This document shows positions 23,855 through 32,321 of a stretch of 44,757 nucleotides of DNA, piece by piece. This DNA comes from Firmicutes bacterium UBA4845 (lineage in GTDB: Bacteria; Bacillota; Clostridia; Tissierellales; Sedimentibacteraceae): the NCBI GenBank assembly GCA_002399975.1, contig DHER01000120.1, forward strand, positions 1 to 44,757. Reading direction: 5' to 3'. Made by a program: the position numbers and the translations under genes. The notes under the pieces are model-generated. The model had not been told where the DNA came from. It did no database searches and saw only the letters and a list, made by a program, of their open reading frames with translations. Positions within the stretch are counted from its first letter, which is position 1. Every line of letters starts with the position of its first letter.

Positions 23855-24361
23855 ATGAAAAAAATTAATACACGTTTTATAACAAGAACTGCATTAATAG
23901 CAGCAATATATGCGGCTTTAACTTACGCATTTGCATGGATGAGTTATGGTCAGGTACAGTTCAGGGTAGCTGAAATTTTGGTCTTATTTGCGTTTATTGA
24001 GCCTAAGTACGGCCTTGGACTAATATTAGGATGTGTACTGGCAAACATCGGAAGCCCATTGGGAGTAATTGATGTTGTCGTAGGATCATTTGCAACATTT
24101 GTTGCAATTGCTTTTATTGTGGTAGTGAGAAAAACATTGGGATTTGGAAAAAAATCATTGTTGATTGCCAGTCTTGGCCCTGTAATATCAAATGCACTGT
24201 TTGTAGGAGCGGAATTAACTTATTTGTTTCAAACGCCGTTTATATGGAATGCAATTTATGTAGCAATAGGAGAGATTATTGTAGTTACAATAGCTGGAAC
24301 GGCTGTTGTAACTGCAGTTATGAAAAATAACAATCTGGTAGAGAAATTGTATATTAACTAA
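23855..24361 (+). CDS. queT: QueT-family transporter (predicted queuosine precursor S component)
   Basis: A 168-residue membrane protein of the QueT family, predicted substrate-binding component of an ECF transporter for the queuosine precursor preQ1. Several hydrophobic segments span the chain; the segment YGQVQFRVAEILVLFAFIEPKYG followed by GLILGCVLANIGSPLG is typical. I start at ATG 23855, directly after AAAGGAG; an earlier in-frame start would lie inside the leader hairpin. It would use the EcfA1-EcfA2-EcfT module encoded 2 kb upstream. Confidence 0.82.
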   Translation: MKKINTRFITRTALIAAIYAALTYAFAWMSYGQVQFRVAEILVLFAFIEPKYGLGLILGCVLANIGSPLGVIDVVVGSFATFVAIAFIVVVRKTLGFGKKSLLIASLGPVISNALFVGAELTYLFQTPFIWNAIYVAIGEIIVVTIAGTAVVTAVMKNNNLVEKLYIN

Positions 24362-24410
24362 GTAAGCAACTCATATTTTATTTGGTGTCAGCGTTTATTT
24401 TAAATGTAAA

Positions 24411-24509
24411 ATAAAAACGAGGCAGTCTTGTGAACTGTCAAGTAGATAATCTAATTTTAATTAATTAGAATGTTTACTTTGGAAGTCATATTATGTGCCT
24501 TGTTTTTAT
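24411..24509. repeat. 99-bp element bounded by 14-bp inverted repeats
   Basis: ATAAAAACGAGGCA (24411-24424) is complementary to TGCCTTGTTTTTAT (24496-24509) with one G-T pair. Inside lies TCTAATT/AATTAGA (24450-24456 with 24463-24469). It occupies the space between the convergent genes queT and upp. It may be a long-range terminator or a miniature inverted-repeat element; no clear target duplication is visible. Confidence 0.45.
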
Positions 24510-24576
24510 ATCTCATAATGTTTTTAAGTTTCTAAGTTGTCTGTATATTTTATTTCCTGTCTTTATAATCTGAAAT

Positions 24577-25206
24577 TTATTTTGTGCCGAACAATCGGTC
24601 TCCGGCATCACCTAAACCAGGTACAATGTATCCGATGTCATTGTATTTTTCGTCGATTGCCGCGGTATATATTTCAACATCAGGATGAGCTGAAGTTACT
24701 CTTTTAAGCCCTTCTGGAGCACATACCAAATGTATTGATTTAATTTTCTTAGCTCCGTGTTTTTTTAATAATGTCAATGCTCCATTCATTGAACCGCCGG
24801 TTGAAAGCATTGGTTCGGTTATAATTACAATCCTGTTTTCTATATCTTTTGGAAGCTTACAGTAATACTCTACAGGCTGAAGGGTTTCTTCGTTTCTATA
24901 TAAACCAATATGCCCTATTTTTGCATTTGGGATTAAATCAAGCATGCCGTCAACCATTCCAAGTCCTGCTCTTAAAACAGGAACAATGGCGATATCTTCT
25001 CCAGCCAGTGATTTTCCTGTTGTTCTGGCAATGGGTGTTTCAATCTCGATATCTTTTACGGGAAGGTTTCTTGTTACTTCATAAGCCATAAGCATGGCAA
25101 TTTCCCGTACAAGTTCCCTAAAATCTTTAGAAGATGTGTTTTTGTCTCTTAACATTGTAAGCTTATGCTGTATTAACGGATGAGAGACTACAGTTACATT
25201 ATTCAT
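24577..25206 (-). CDS. upp: Uracil phosphoribosyltransferase
   Basis: Converts uracil and PRPP to UMP in pyrimidine salvage. The 209 residues match. The N terminus (VVSHPLIQHKLTMLRDKNTSSKDFREL) and the PRPP-binding loop region (ITEPMLSTGGSMNGALTLLKKHG, about residues 129-151) are diagnostic; the C terminus GYIVPGLGDAGDRLFGTK is universal. It is read leftwards, with GGAG before its ATG and a good promoter upstream. It converges with queT. Confidence 0.98.
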   Translation of the reverse strand: MNNVTVVSHPLIQHKLTMLRDKNTSSKDFRELVREIAMLMAYEVTRNLPVKDIEIETPIARTTGKSLAGEDIAIVPVLRAGLGMVDGMLDLIPNAKIGHIGLYRNEETLQPVEYYCKLPKDIENRIVIITEPMLSTGGSMNGALTLLKKHGAKKIKSIHLVCAPEGLKRVTSAHPDVEIYTAAIDEKYNDIGYIVPGLGDAGDRLFGTK

Positions 25207-25276
25207 ATATCTACTCCTTTGTAAGATTATTTAATTAATAATTTAAGAATTGTATTAAATTTAATCATATAATATA

Positions 25277-25305
25277 ATTATTGCGTAGATGAGGCTCTTT
25301 GTCAA
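25277..25305 (-). promoter_or_regulatory. Promoter of upp
   Basis: On the minus strand a perfect TTGACA (25305-25300) and AATAAT (25282-25277) are 17 nt apart. The leader would be about 64 nt. I see no clear PyrR-binding structure in it. Confidence 0.6.
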
Positions 25306-25332
25306 TTATTTTTTTATTAAGGAGTGAGTTAA

Positions 25333-25698
25333 ATGATAAAAGGTGTTGGAATTGATGTTACGGAAGTGGAAAGAATCAATAAAAACTTGAAAAATGAAAA
25401 ATTTTTAATTAAAATATATTCAGAGGATGAGATGGAATATTTGAAATCGAGGAATTATAATCCGCAGGCTGCCGCAGGTATGTTTGCTGCTAAGGAGGCG
25501 GTTTCCAAGTGTCTCGGAACAGGATTTTTGAATTTTGGTCCATGTCGCATTGAAATATTGAAGGACGAGTTTGGGAAGCCCATTGTGAACTTAACAGGTA
25601 ATGCGTTAAAAAGGGCTGAAAAGCTTAATATAAAAAATGTGCAGATTTCTATTTCTCATACTAATCAGTATGCTGCAGCATTTTGTATAGTAGAGTAA
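25333..25698 (+). CDS. acpS: Holo-[acyl-carrier-protein] synthase
   Basis: Transfers 4'-phosphopantetheine from CoA to apo-ACP. The 121 residues, the N-terminal KGVGIDVTEVERI with Mg ligand D8 and the FAAKEAVSKCLGTG motif with E55 identify it. The C-terminal VQISISHTNQYAAAFCIVE is typical. AAGGAGTGAG precedes ATG. In Bacillus and many Clostridia acpS is followed by a ydcC-like lipoprotein gene, alr and the mazEF pair; here alr is missing. Confidence 0.97.
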   Translation: MIKGVGIDVTEVERINKNLKNEKFLIKIYSEDEMEYLKSRNYNPQAAAGMFAAKEAVSKCLGTGFLNFGPCRIEILKDEFGKPIVNLTGNALKRAEKLNIKNVQISISHTNQYAAAFCIVE

Positions 25699-25725
25699 AA
25701 TTAAGTGCTTTTGCCATTATTCTTG

Positions 25726-25754
25726 GAATATATTCGTATATTCTCTCATATATC
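25726..25754 (+). promoter_or_regulatory. Possible sigma-E-type sporulation promoter
   Basis: GAATATATT (25726-25734) and CATATATC (25747-25754) loosely fit the -35 and -10 of mother-cell sigma-E promoters with about 14 nt between cores. Related lipoprotein genes are controlled by sigma-E in sporulating Firmicutes. The region is very AT-rich, so a chance match is possible. Confidence 0.25.
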
Positions 25755-25784
25755 TTCTATATAAAGACGGAAGCAGGATGAGAA

Positions 25785-26288
25785 ATGAGATTAAAAATAT
25801 TGTGCATAATTTTGATATTATTTACGGTGTGCGGATGTTCAGCGAAAAGTAACCCCTTTATTATTCCTGTTAATTATACAGGCGAGGCTTTGATGAAGGT
25901 TTATACTGATAACAGCAAGAATGAATATAAAGTCGATATTGTTTGTAGAGATGGAAATTACAGCTTTAGGGCGGATACTGGGGAACAGTCATGGAATTTT
26001 GCGTATTTGGCAGGAAACAGATGTGTATTGAACAATGATAAATTTCCGGAAAACAGTGAAAATATAGAAAATTTTGAATTGACTGATTCTTTAATTTATG
26101 ATTTTGATTTAAGTAAGTTTGACATATCATTAGATACAATACCTGATGAATTGGTTTATTTTGACGGTACATATAAGCATGTTTTAAGTTTTAGCAAAGA
26201 GAGCTTGCTTCCTGAAAAAATTTTTATTTATAAAAATGATAATTTGGTAAAAACTATACTATATAAAAAGATAAACATAGAAGAGTAA
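25785..26288 (+). CDS. YdcC/GerS-like lipoprotein
   Basis: A 167-residue predicted lipoprotein: charged start MRLK, hydrophobic core, and a lipobox ending at C18 (TVCGCS). The mature part is rich in beta-type segments and aromatic residues (YSFRADTGEQSWNFAYLAG, VYFDGTYKHVLSF), resembling the LolA-like fold of YdcC. In B. subtilis ydcC lies between acpS and alr, and in C. difficile the related GerS lipoprotein lies before alr2 and is needed for spore germination. Assignment rests on this position and the signal peptide; sequence identity looks low. Confidence 0.6.
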   Translation: MRLKILCIILILFTVCGCSAKSNPFIIPVNYTGEALMKVYTDNSKNEYKVDIVCRDGNYSFRADTGEQSWNFAYLAGNRCVLNNDKFPENSENIENFELTDSLIYDFDLSKFDISLDTIPDELVYFDGTYKHVLSFSKESLLPEKIFIYKNDNLVKTILYKKINIEE

Positions 26289-26398
26289 TAATCTTCACAG
26301 TTAATACATAAGTTACCATATAATTTGCATAATTATTGTGGTAAAATTACATAAGATATATATAGATGAACTGAGTTTAAGTAATCGAGGTGTGTATT

Positions 26399-26674
26399 TT
26401 GTCTGATAACAAAAAAATATTAATTTCAATTCCTGAAAATTTGCTTAGGGAATTAGATAATACAGTTAAAGAAGAAAAAACCAATAGGAGCGATTTTATA
26501 CGCAAATCTATAAGGTTTTATTTAATTGAGAGAAGAAAACTTGAAATCAGGAACAAGATGAAAGCCGGATATTTGGAGATGAGTAATATCAATAAGAGCA
26601 TTACGGAGGAATACTCAGAAGGTGACTATGAAGATTTTCTAAGTTACGAAACAAAATTATTGGGAAGTGAATAG
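26399..26674 (+). CDS. mazE: MazE-type antitoxin (ribbon-helix-helix)
   Basis: Antitoxin of the MazEF (EndoAI-EndoA) pair. The N-terminal half is a ribbon-helix-helix DNA-binding domain (KILISIPENLLRELDNTVKEE, then NRSDFIRKSIRFYLIERR); the acidic C terminus would wrap the toxin. I choose TTG 26399 as start (91 residues) because GAGGTG (26387-26392) is six bases upstream; GTG 26390 is in frame but part of that site. The toxin gene begins one base after the stop. Confidence 0.88.
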   Translation: MSDNKKILISIPENLLRELDNTVKEEKTNRSDFIRKSIRFYLIERRKLEIRNKMKAGYLEMSNINKSITEEYSEGDYEDFLSYETKLLGSE

Positions 26675-26675
26675 T

Positions 26676-27026
26676 TTGATTGTAAAAAGGGGAGATGTAT
26701 ACTATGCCGACCTGAGTCCTGTCATAGGCTCCGAGCAAGGAGGGGTAAGGCCGGTTTTAGTGGTACAAAATGATATTGGGAACAGGTATAGCCCTACAGT
26801 TATTGTGTCCGCGATTACGTCGCAGATTAATAAGGCAAAACTGCCTACACATATTGAAATAAGTTCTAAGGACTTCGGCCTACCTAAAGATTCGGTTGTT
26901 TTGTTAGAGCAGATTAGAACAATTGATAAAAAGCGCTTAAAAGAAAAAATAGGACGATTTGATAAAAAACTTATGGTTGAAGTTAATGATTGTTTGAAAA
27001 TAAGTTTAGGACTTATAGATTTTTAG
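26676..27026 (+). CDS. mazF: MazF-type mRNA interferase (EndoA)
   Basis: Sequence-specific endoribonuclease toxin of the PemK/MazF family. From TTG 26676 it has 116 residues and starts MIVKRGDVYYADLSPVIGSE, nearly identical in length and sequence pattern to B. subtilis EndoA (NdoA). Residues R25, T48 and H59, which match the catalytic or RNA-contacting positions known there, are all present. A GTG at 26667 is in frame but overlaps mazE. It is the last gene of the acpS-lipoprotein-mazE-mazF run and ends before a shared terminator. Confidence 0.95.
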   Translation: MIVKRGDVYYADLSPVIGSEQGGVRPVLVVQNDIGNRYSPTVIVSAITSQINKAKLPTHIEISSKDFGLPKDSVVLLEQIRTIDKKRLKEKIGRFDKKLMVEVNDCLKISLGLIDF

Positions 27027-27071
27027 TAAAATTATTACATAATAATATTTGATAATATTTGAAAATCAAAG

Positions 27072-27105
27072 AAAGCTGCAAATCTATTTTTTAATGCAGC
27101 TTTTT
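27072..27105. terminator. Terminator between convergent mazF and folC
   Basis: AAAGCTGCA (27072-27080) pairs with TGCAGCTTT (27095-27103) and the + strand continues with a T run. On the minus strand the same stem is followed by a T-rich stretch, so it may serve both genes. Confidence 0.85.
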
Positions 27106-27122
27106 GTGAACTAACTATTCTA

Positions 27123-28475
27123 TCAATTCATTTCTTTACTTAATAGGCGGAGAGAATTCTTTTTTAATAAAGTTCTTACTTTGCCAATCATATAAAAAGA
27201 ACCTGAAAATGCCACATATTCGTTTTTGTTAATGCCTTTTAATATAGGTATTATTTTGCTGTAATCATTTAAGGCTGTAACATCTAAATCGGAATGCTTT
27301 TTAATTAAGCATGCTAAATCGCCTGCATCCATGGCTCTTGGGCTGTCAGGTGTCAGAGTGTATATTTTTTTACAAAGAGGCAATATATAAGGAAGTACGT
27401 CTTCTGGATTTTTATCTGTCAGCATCCCGAAGAAAAGTATTATTTTATTGCCCTTAAAATTTTCTTTTACTGTTCTTGAGAAATATTTAATACCATCTAT
27501 ATTGTGCCCTCCATCAAGAACTATGACTGGATCTTGATGTATTATTTCAAACCTTCCGGCAAATTTACAGTTTTTAAGTCCGTTCAAAATACTTTCTTCT
27601 GTTATGTTATATCCTGATTCTTTTACAATTTCAAGTGCTCTCAATGCTGTCAGTGTATTATAAAGCTGATGATCACCTAGAAAATTTATCTTTGCCTCAG
27701 GTAAATTAAGTACATCGGTTTTTAAATATTTAAACCATTGTCCCGTAAGGTCAGATTTTATTTTAATTATGTTTTCTTTGTATGTTTCATAAACTTTGGC
27801 ATTTCTTTTTATGGCTACATTTTTTATGGTATTGATTATATTTTCATCCTGAGGGTATACTACTACTTTGGAATTTTCTTTTATAATTCCTGCTTTTTCA
27901 AAGGCTATCTTTTCTAATGTGTCTCCTAAATATTCCATATGGTCATAGCTTATTGAAGAAATAACTGAAACCACAGTGTTTTTTACAACATTGGTGGCAT
28001 CAAATCTTCCGCCTAAACCAACTTCAAGAATAAGAAAATCAATTTTTTGTTCTTGAAAATATTTAAATCCTATTGCAGTAACAACTTCAAATTCCGTGGG
28101 GTGGTTGTAGCCTTCATTAATCATTATTTTTATTTTTGATTTTACAAGATCAGTTATTCTTGCCAAAGAATCTCTGTCTATATGTTTTTTGTTGACCTGT
28201 ATTCTTTCTGTAAATTCCTCCAGGAACGGGCTTGTAAAAAGCCCTGTTTTATAGCCGGATGCCATAAGTACGTCATGAATCATGCTGCAAGTGGAACCTT
28301 TCCCGTTAGTGCCTGCAACATGTATTATTTTGTATGAATCCTGAGGGTTTCCCAGGAGTTCAGTCAGTTTCGTTATATTTTGAAGGCCTAATTTTGAACC
28401 GAACTTGTATGTAGAATGAATAAATTTTATTGCTTCTTCGTAAGTCATTTTATCCACTTTGATATGTTTAAACAC
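27123..28475 (-). CDS. folC: Folylpolyglutamate synthase / dihydrofolate synthase
   Basis: FolC adds glutamate to folates in an ATP-dependent Mur-ligase-type reaction. The P-loop VAGTNGKGSTCSM is at residues 53-65; other family segments are FTSPFLEEFTERIQVN, LEVGLGGRFDATNV and VLDGGHNIDG. The 450 residues are slightly longer than usual because of nine extra N-terminal residues. Start GTG 28475 follows AGGAG by 9 nt; ATG at residue 10 is an alternative. It has its own extended -10 promoter and a leader of about 130 nt. Confidence 0.95.
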   Translation of the reverse strand: MFKHIKVDKMTYEEAIKFIHSTYKFGSKLGLQNITKLTELLGNPQDSYKIIHVAGTNGKGSTCSMIHDVLMASGYKTGLFTSPFLEEFTERIQVNKKHIDRDSLARITDLVKSKIKIMINEGYNHPTEFEVVTAIGFKYFQEQKIDFLILEVGLGGRFDATNVVKNTVVSVISSISYDHMEYLGDTLEKIAFEKAGIIKENSKVVVYPQDENIINTIKNVAIKRNAKVYETYKENIIKIKSDLTGQWFKYLKTDVLNLPEAKINFLGDHQLYNTLTALRALEIVKESGYNITEESILNGLKNCKFAGRFEIIHQDPVIVLDGGHNIDGIKYFSRTVKENFKGNKIILFFGMLTDKNPEDVLPYILPLCKKIYTLTPDSPRAMDAGDLACLIKKHSDLDVTALNDYSKIIPILKGINKNEYVAFSGSFYMIGKVRTLLKKNSLRLLSKEMN

Positions 28476-28476
28476 A

Positions 28477-28604
28477 TCAATATTCTCCTATCTTATATTG
28501 ATAATTCACAGTTGGTTCCATTGCCTTATATAATTTATCATAAGTTCCTATTGTCTTGCTTACAATAAATACAAGTCAGGCAAAGGCGTCAGACTTTGTT
28601 TCAT
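28477..28604 (-). other. Leader of folC with a broken or very small reading frame
   Basis: On the minus strand an ATG at 28604 opens a 14-codon frame (MKQSLTPLPDLYLL). One frame over, an open stretch reads VFIVSKTIGTYDKLY followed by KAMEPTVNYQYKIGEY and stops with a TGA one base before the folC GTG. Joined by a single shift they would make a protein-like chain of about 43 residues. It may be a decayed gene, a small protein, or chance. I do not recognise it. Confidence 0.3.
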
Positions 28605-28611
28605 CTAATAG

Positions 28612-28639
28612 ATTATATCATAATTTTGGAAGGGTACAA
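28612..28639 (-). promoter_or_regulatory. Promoter of folC
   Basis: On the minus strand TTGTAC (28639-28634) and a perfect TATAAT (28617-28612) with an extended TG are 16 nt apart. A transcript would start near 28605. Confidence 0.65.
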
Positions 28640-28674
28640 GCAGATTAATTTTATTGACGCAAATAAATTTTACT

Positions 28675-29373
28675 TCAAAGCTTTCTGAACACATAGGTCA
28701 GTACCTGGGAAGTAAGCGTATTTGTTCCGGAATTCCTGAATACGGGATAAGTTTGTGAAGCTGAATTTTTTTTGATTATTTCAAAACTGGATTTGAACGT
28801 ACTTTCACAGTATTCAACAGCTTCTTCTTTTTTTAGATTTATTTCGAACATTGGGTCTATAGGAATTCCATTATTATTTACTTCAATGATATTCGTATTC
28901 ATTATCAAAATGAAAATACCGCCTTGAATTAACCCATCGCGAATCTGTCTTAGTTTAATCAGGAGGGTATCCTTGCTTTCAAGATGTTCAAGAACCGAAA
29001 TTGCCAGTATAAAATCATACTTTCCTTTTTTAATTTCAAATGAATCAACATTTGATAAAATAAGGTTTAGTTTTGAATATACTTGATAATGCCTGGCATT
29101 TAATTCTAAATGTTTTAAAGCTATGCGGAGCAAGTCAATGCAGTCAATTTTGCATTCAATTGACCTGGCAATTTCTATTGCATTTCTGCCTACTCCACAT
29201 CCAAGATCCAAAACTCTTATTTCTCTGCTATACTTTTTAAAGTATGGTAAAACATCTGTAACTGTTTTTACGGGATGGCTTAACCATGACCCCTTATTAT
29301 ACAGTCCGTAGTTTTCATATGTTACACTATGGGAAAAAGCTTCTTCTTCTCGTATCTTGCTAATTCTATCCAT
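28675..29373 (-). CDS. Class I SAM-dependent methyltransferase
   Basis: A 232-residue Rossmann-fold methyltransferase. Motif I is VLDLGCGVGRNA (residues 54-65), followed by an acidic strand end (KIDCIDL), motif IV (YDFILAISVLEHL) and a late GGIFILIMNT strand. The region after residue 165 has a substrate domain I cannot assign. The overall order resembles TehB/UbiE-like proteins. Substrate unknown. It stands alone on the minus strand upstream of folC, divergent from the MerR regulator. Confidence 0.8.
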   Translation of the reverse strand: MDRISKIREEEAFSHSVTYENYGLYNKGSWLSHPVKTVTDVLPYFKKYSREIRVLDLGCGVGRNAIEIARSIECKIDCIDLLRIALKHLELNARHYQVYSKLNLILSNVDSFEIKKGKYDFILAISVLEHLESKDTLLIKLRQIRDGLIQGGIFILIMNTNIIEVNNNGIPIDPMFEINLKKEEAVEYCESTFKSSFEIIKKNSASQTYPVFRNSGTNTLTSQVLTYVFRKL

Positions 29374-29618
29374 AATACCGGTATCATCCTCATTTTTTAT
29401 TTGATTACTATTATTATTTTATCATTTTGTTAAGGATCTATCAAGTTAATTGAGAAAATTGAGAATTTAGGATATGATTAATATAGTCATAAAATGTTAA
29501 ATGAAAGTCATACAGGAAGTTCAAAAAAATGTGATAATATAATTCTAATTTGAAGTTGTTATTTGAACCGTGTTATGTTAAAATATTTTAGAATTTAAAG
29601 GATACAAGGGGTGGTCAG

Positions 29619-30446
29619 ATGAAAAGCTACTATAAAATAAACGAAATCTCACACTTATATAATATTGGTAAAGATTCCTTAAGATATTATGAAGAGCTTG
29701 GAATGCTGAACCCTAAAAGAGATACCAACGGATACAGATTATACAGCATACAGGATATCTGGAAGCTTAACAATATAAAGGACCTAAGAAATTTGAACAT
29801 GCCTATGGATGCTATTAAAGACTACCTGGAAAATAAAACAATAAAAAATACATTAGATCTATTGGATGAAGAGATAACTACAATAAATGAAAAATTAGAT
29901 CAGTTGAAGGTACAGAGAAGCAAAATTACATCTCGTATAAAAACACTGCAAGAAGATGTTGCGGAAAAGAACACAGAAATAATTCATGAAATAGATATAG
30001 ATGAAAGAAAAGTTATAGTCCTGAACGATTCTTTTAATAGCGACGAAGAGGCAGATTTTTTAATTAAAAAGCTCCATAAAAAGCATGAAGATAAACTTTA
30101 TCTATTAGGTAACAATTATGTTGGAGCAACAATTAGCATTGATAAAATAAAAGGGAAAATATACAATGCATATACATCGGTGTTTTTTATCCTAGAGAAC
30201 GACGACAAAAGCTTTGACAAAGTTATTCCCAAAGGGAAATATTTATCTTTGTCTTACAGAGGTTCATACGAGAAAAAAGGCAAGTTCATTCCTCTAATGA
30301 TAGAATATGCTGAAAATAAAGGATATACGGTTGTATCTGACCTTATCGAATTGTATAAAATAGACGTTCATGAAACAAGCATTACAGATGAATTCTTAAC
30401 CGAGCTGCAGCTACAAGTAACAAACGGCCAGCATGATGAACAATAG
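29619..30446 (+). CDS. MerR-family regulator with effector-binding domain
   Basis: A 275-residue regulator. Residues 1-70 are a MerR winged helix (YKINEISHLYNIGKDSLRYYEE, then GYRLYSIQDIWKLNNI), residues 80-125 are the dimerising coiled coil and the C-terminal part (about 130-260) resembles a GyrI/BmrR-like ligand pocket (KVIPKGKYLSLSYRGSYEK). Such proteins usually activate multidrug or stress genes by untwisting overlong promoter spacers. The radical-SAM pair follows after 12 nt on the same strand, but a regulatory link is only inferred. A palindrome TAAAATATTTTA lies about 28 nt before the start. Confidence 0.85.
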   Translation: MKSYYKINEISHLYNIGKDSLRYYEELGMLNPKRDTNGYRLYSIQDIWKLNNIKDLRNLNMPMDAIKDYLENKTIKNTLDLLDEEITTINEKLDQLKVQRSKITSRIKTLQEDVAEKNTEIIHEIDIDERKVIVLNDSFNSDEEADFLIKKLHKKHEDKLYLLGNNYVGATISIDKIKGKIYNAYTSVFFILENDDKSFDKVIPKGKYLSLSYRGSYEKKGKFIPLMIEYAENKGYTVVSDLIELYKIDVHETSITDEFLTELQLQVTNGQHDEQ

Positions 30447-30458
30447 GAAGGAAATAAG

Positions 30459-32321
30459 ATGATAGACACCAAAAAGCTTCAAAAAAAACTGCTGAGTGTA
30501 GAAAAACCTGCAAGATATGTAGGCGAAGAATTAAATTCCACCATAAAAAATAAGAGGGATATAAGTGTCAGATTTGCTTTTGCGTTCCCGGACGTTTACG
30601 AGGTGGGAATGTCTCATACCGGGCTTCATATTTTGTACCATATGTTGAATAGTATGGAAAACATATGGTGTGAAAGGGTGTTTGCTCCGTGGATTGATAT
30701 GGAGAAAGTTATGCGTGAAAACAGCATACCTTTGTATGGCCTGGAGAGCAAGGACGAATTGAGGGAATTTGACTTTATAGGTTTTACTCTTCAATATGAA
30801 ATGAGTTATACAAATATTTTGAATATGCTTGATTTGGGAAATATTCCTATAAAATCAAAATACAGAACAAATGACATGCCTATAGTTATTGCCGGAGGTC
30901 CGTGCGCATACAATCCGGAACCTCTCTATGAGGTTATAGATTTATTTGCTTTAGGGGAAGGTGAAGAACTACTTCCTGAATTAATGAAACTTTATGAAAG
31001 AGAAAAACAAAATGGATTCAATAAAATGTCATTTCTGGAAAAGGCAGCACAGTTGGAGGGGGTATACGTTCCTCAATTTTATGAAGAGATATATGGAAAA
31101 GACGGAACAATAAAAGAAAGAAAAATTTTAAACAAACATGCTAAGGAAATAGTGACTAAACGAATAATAAAGGACTTTGACAAAAGTTTTTATCCTGATA
31201 AAAGCATTCTGCCTTATATTGATGTAGTTCACGACCGTGTGGCACTGGAAATATTCCGAGGATGTACAAGAGGATGCCGCTTCTGCCAGGCAGGAATGGT
31301 TTACAGGCCTGTTAGGGAAAAAACCCCGGAGACTCTTATTAATCAGGCGGAAAATTTAATAAATTCTACCGGGCACGATGAAATATCTCTTACGTCACTA
31401 AGCTCAGGCGATTATTCATGCCTTCCTGAGTTGACATTGAGGCTGCTGGAAAAGTATGAAAGACGCAATATAAGTATATCCCTCCCTTCACTGAGATTGG
31501 ATTCAATGACATTCGACATAATCGAACGGCTGCAGGAGGTAAGGAAATCAGGACTTACATTTGCACCGGAAGCAGGGACTCAGCGTATGAGAGATATAAT
31601 AAACAAAAATCTTACAGAAGAACAGATTTTGGGGCCTGTGGAAACAGCATTTAATTTAGGATGGTCAACTGTTAAATTATACTTTATGATAGGGCTGCCG
31701 TGGGAAACAATAGAAGATGTAATGAGTATTAAAAGTCTTGCTTATAAAATAAAAGATATGTTCTTCGATAGACCTAAGGAAGACATTAAGGGCAACTTAA
31801 AAATTAACGTCAGCGCATCATGTTTTGTACCGAAACCGTTTACGCCCTTTCAGTGGGTTGGTCAGAACGGCATGGATGAGTTTTTTTATAAGGCGAAAAC
31901 TCTCCAGGGAAAGATCAAGGATAAAAAGGTATCCTTCAGCTATCATGACCCTAAGGTAAGCTATATTGAAGCTGTTTTTGCAAGAGGTGACAGGAGGCTT
32001 TCAAAGGTCCTTATAGAGGCATGGGAAAAAGGGTGCAAGTTTGACGGATGGTATGATATTTTCGATTTCGATAAATGGATGGAAGCTTTTAAAGAAACAG
32101 ATATGGACCCGGATTTTTTTGCAGGGAGAAAAAGAGATATTACGGAAATTCTTCCTTGGGATTTTATAGATGTGGGAGTCAGCAAGGAATTTTTGGTAAA
32201 AGAATATGAAAAGGCTTCAAGAGCCGTAACAACGCCGGACTGCAGGCAGCAGTGCCTTAATTGTGGGGTCAATCACAATCTGATAGGAGGTGCCTGCCCT
32301 CATGTGCAAAATAATATGTAA
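30459..32321 (+). CDS. B12-binding-type radical SAM protein, TIGR03960 family
   Basis: A 620-residue radical SAM protein. The [4Fe-4S] cluster motif is C269-x3-C273-x2-C276 in FRGCTRGCRFCQAG. The region before it (about residues 35-180) resembles a cobalamin-binding-like domain, and the C terminus has a cysteine cluster (CRQQCLNCG, then GGACP). This family is nearly always paired with the DUF2344 protein encoded next. The exact reaction is not established, as far as I know; location near RNA maturation and rplU genes in other Firmicutes hints at a role in tRNA or ribosome modification. Confidence 0.9.
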   Translation: MIDTKKLQKKLLSVEKPARYVGEELNSTIKNKRDISVRFAFAFPDVYEVGMSHTGLHILYHMLNSMENIWCERVFAPWIDMEKVMRENSIPLYGLESKDELREFDFIGFTLQYEMSYTNILNMLDLGNIPIKSKYRTNDMPIVIAGGPCAYNPEPLYEVIDLFALGEGEELLPELMKLYEREKQNGFNKMSFLEKAAQLEGVYVPQFYEEIYGKDGTIKERKILNKHAKEIVTKRIIKDFDKSFYPDKSILPYIDVVHDRVALEIFRGCTRGCRFCQAGMVYRPVREKTPETLINQAENLINSTGHDEISLTSLSSGDYSCLPELTLRLLEKYERRNISISLPSLRLDSMTFDIIERLQEVRKSGLTFAPEAGTQRMRDIINKNLTEEQILGPVETAFNLGWSTVKLYFMIGLPWETIEDVMSIKSLAYKIKDMFFDRPKEDIKGNLKINVSASCFVPKPFTPFQWVGQNGMDEFFYKAKTLQGKIKDKKVSFSYHDPKVSYIEAVFARGDRRLSKVLIEAWEKGCKFDGWYDIFDFDKWMEAFKETDMDPDFFAGRKRDITEILPWDFIDVGVSKEFLVKEYEKASRAVTTPDCRQQCLNCGVNHNLIGGACPHVQNNM

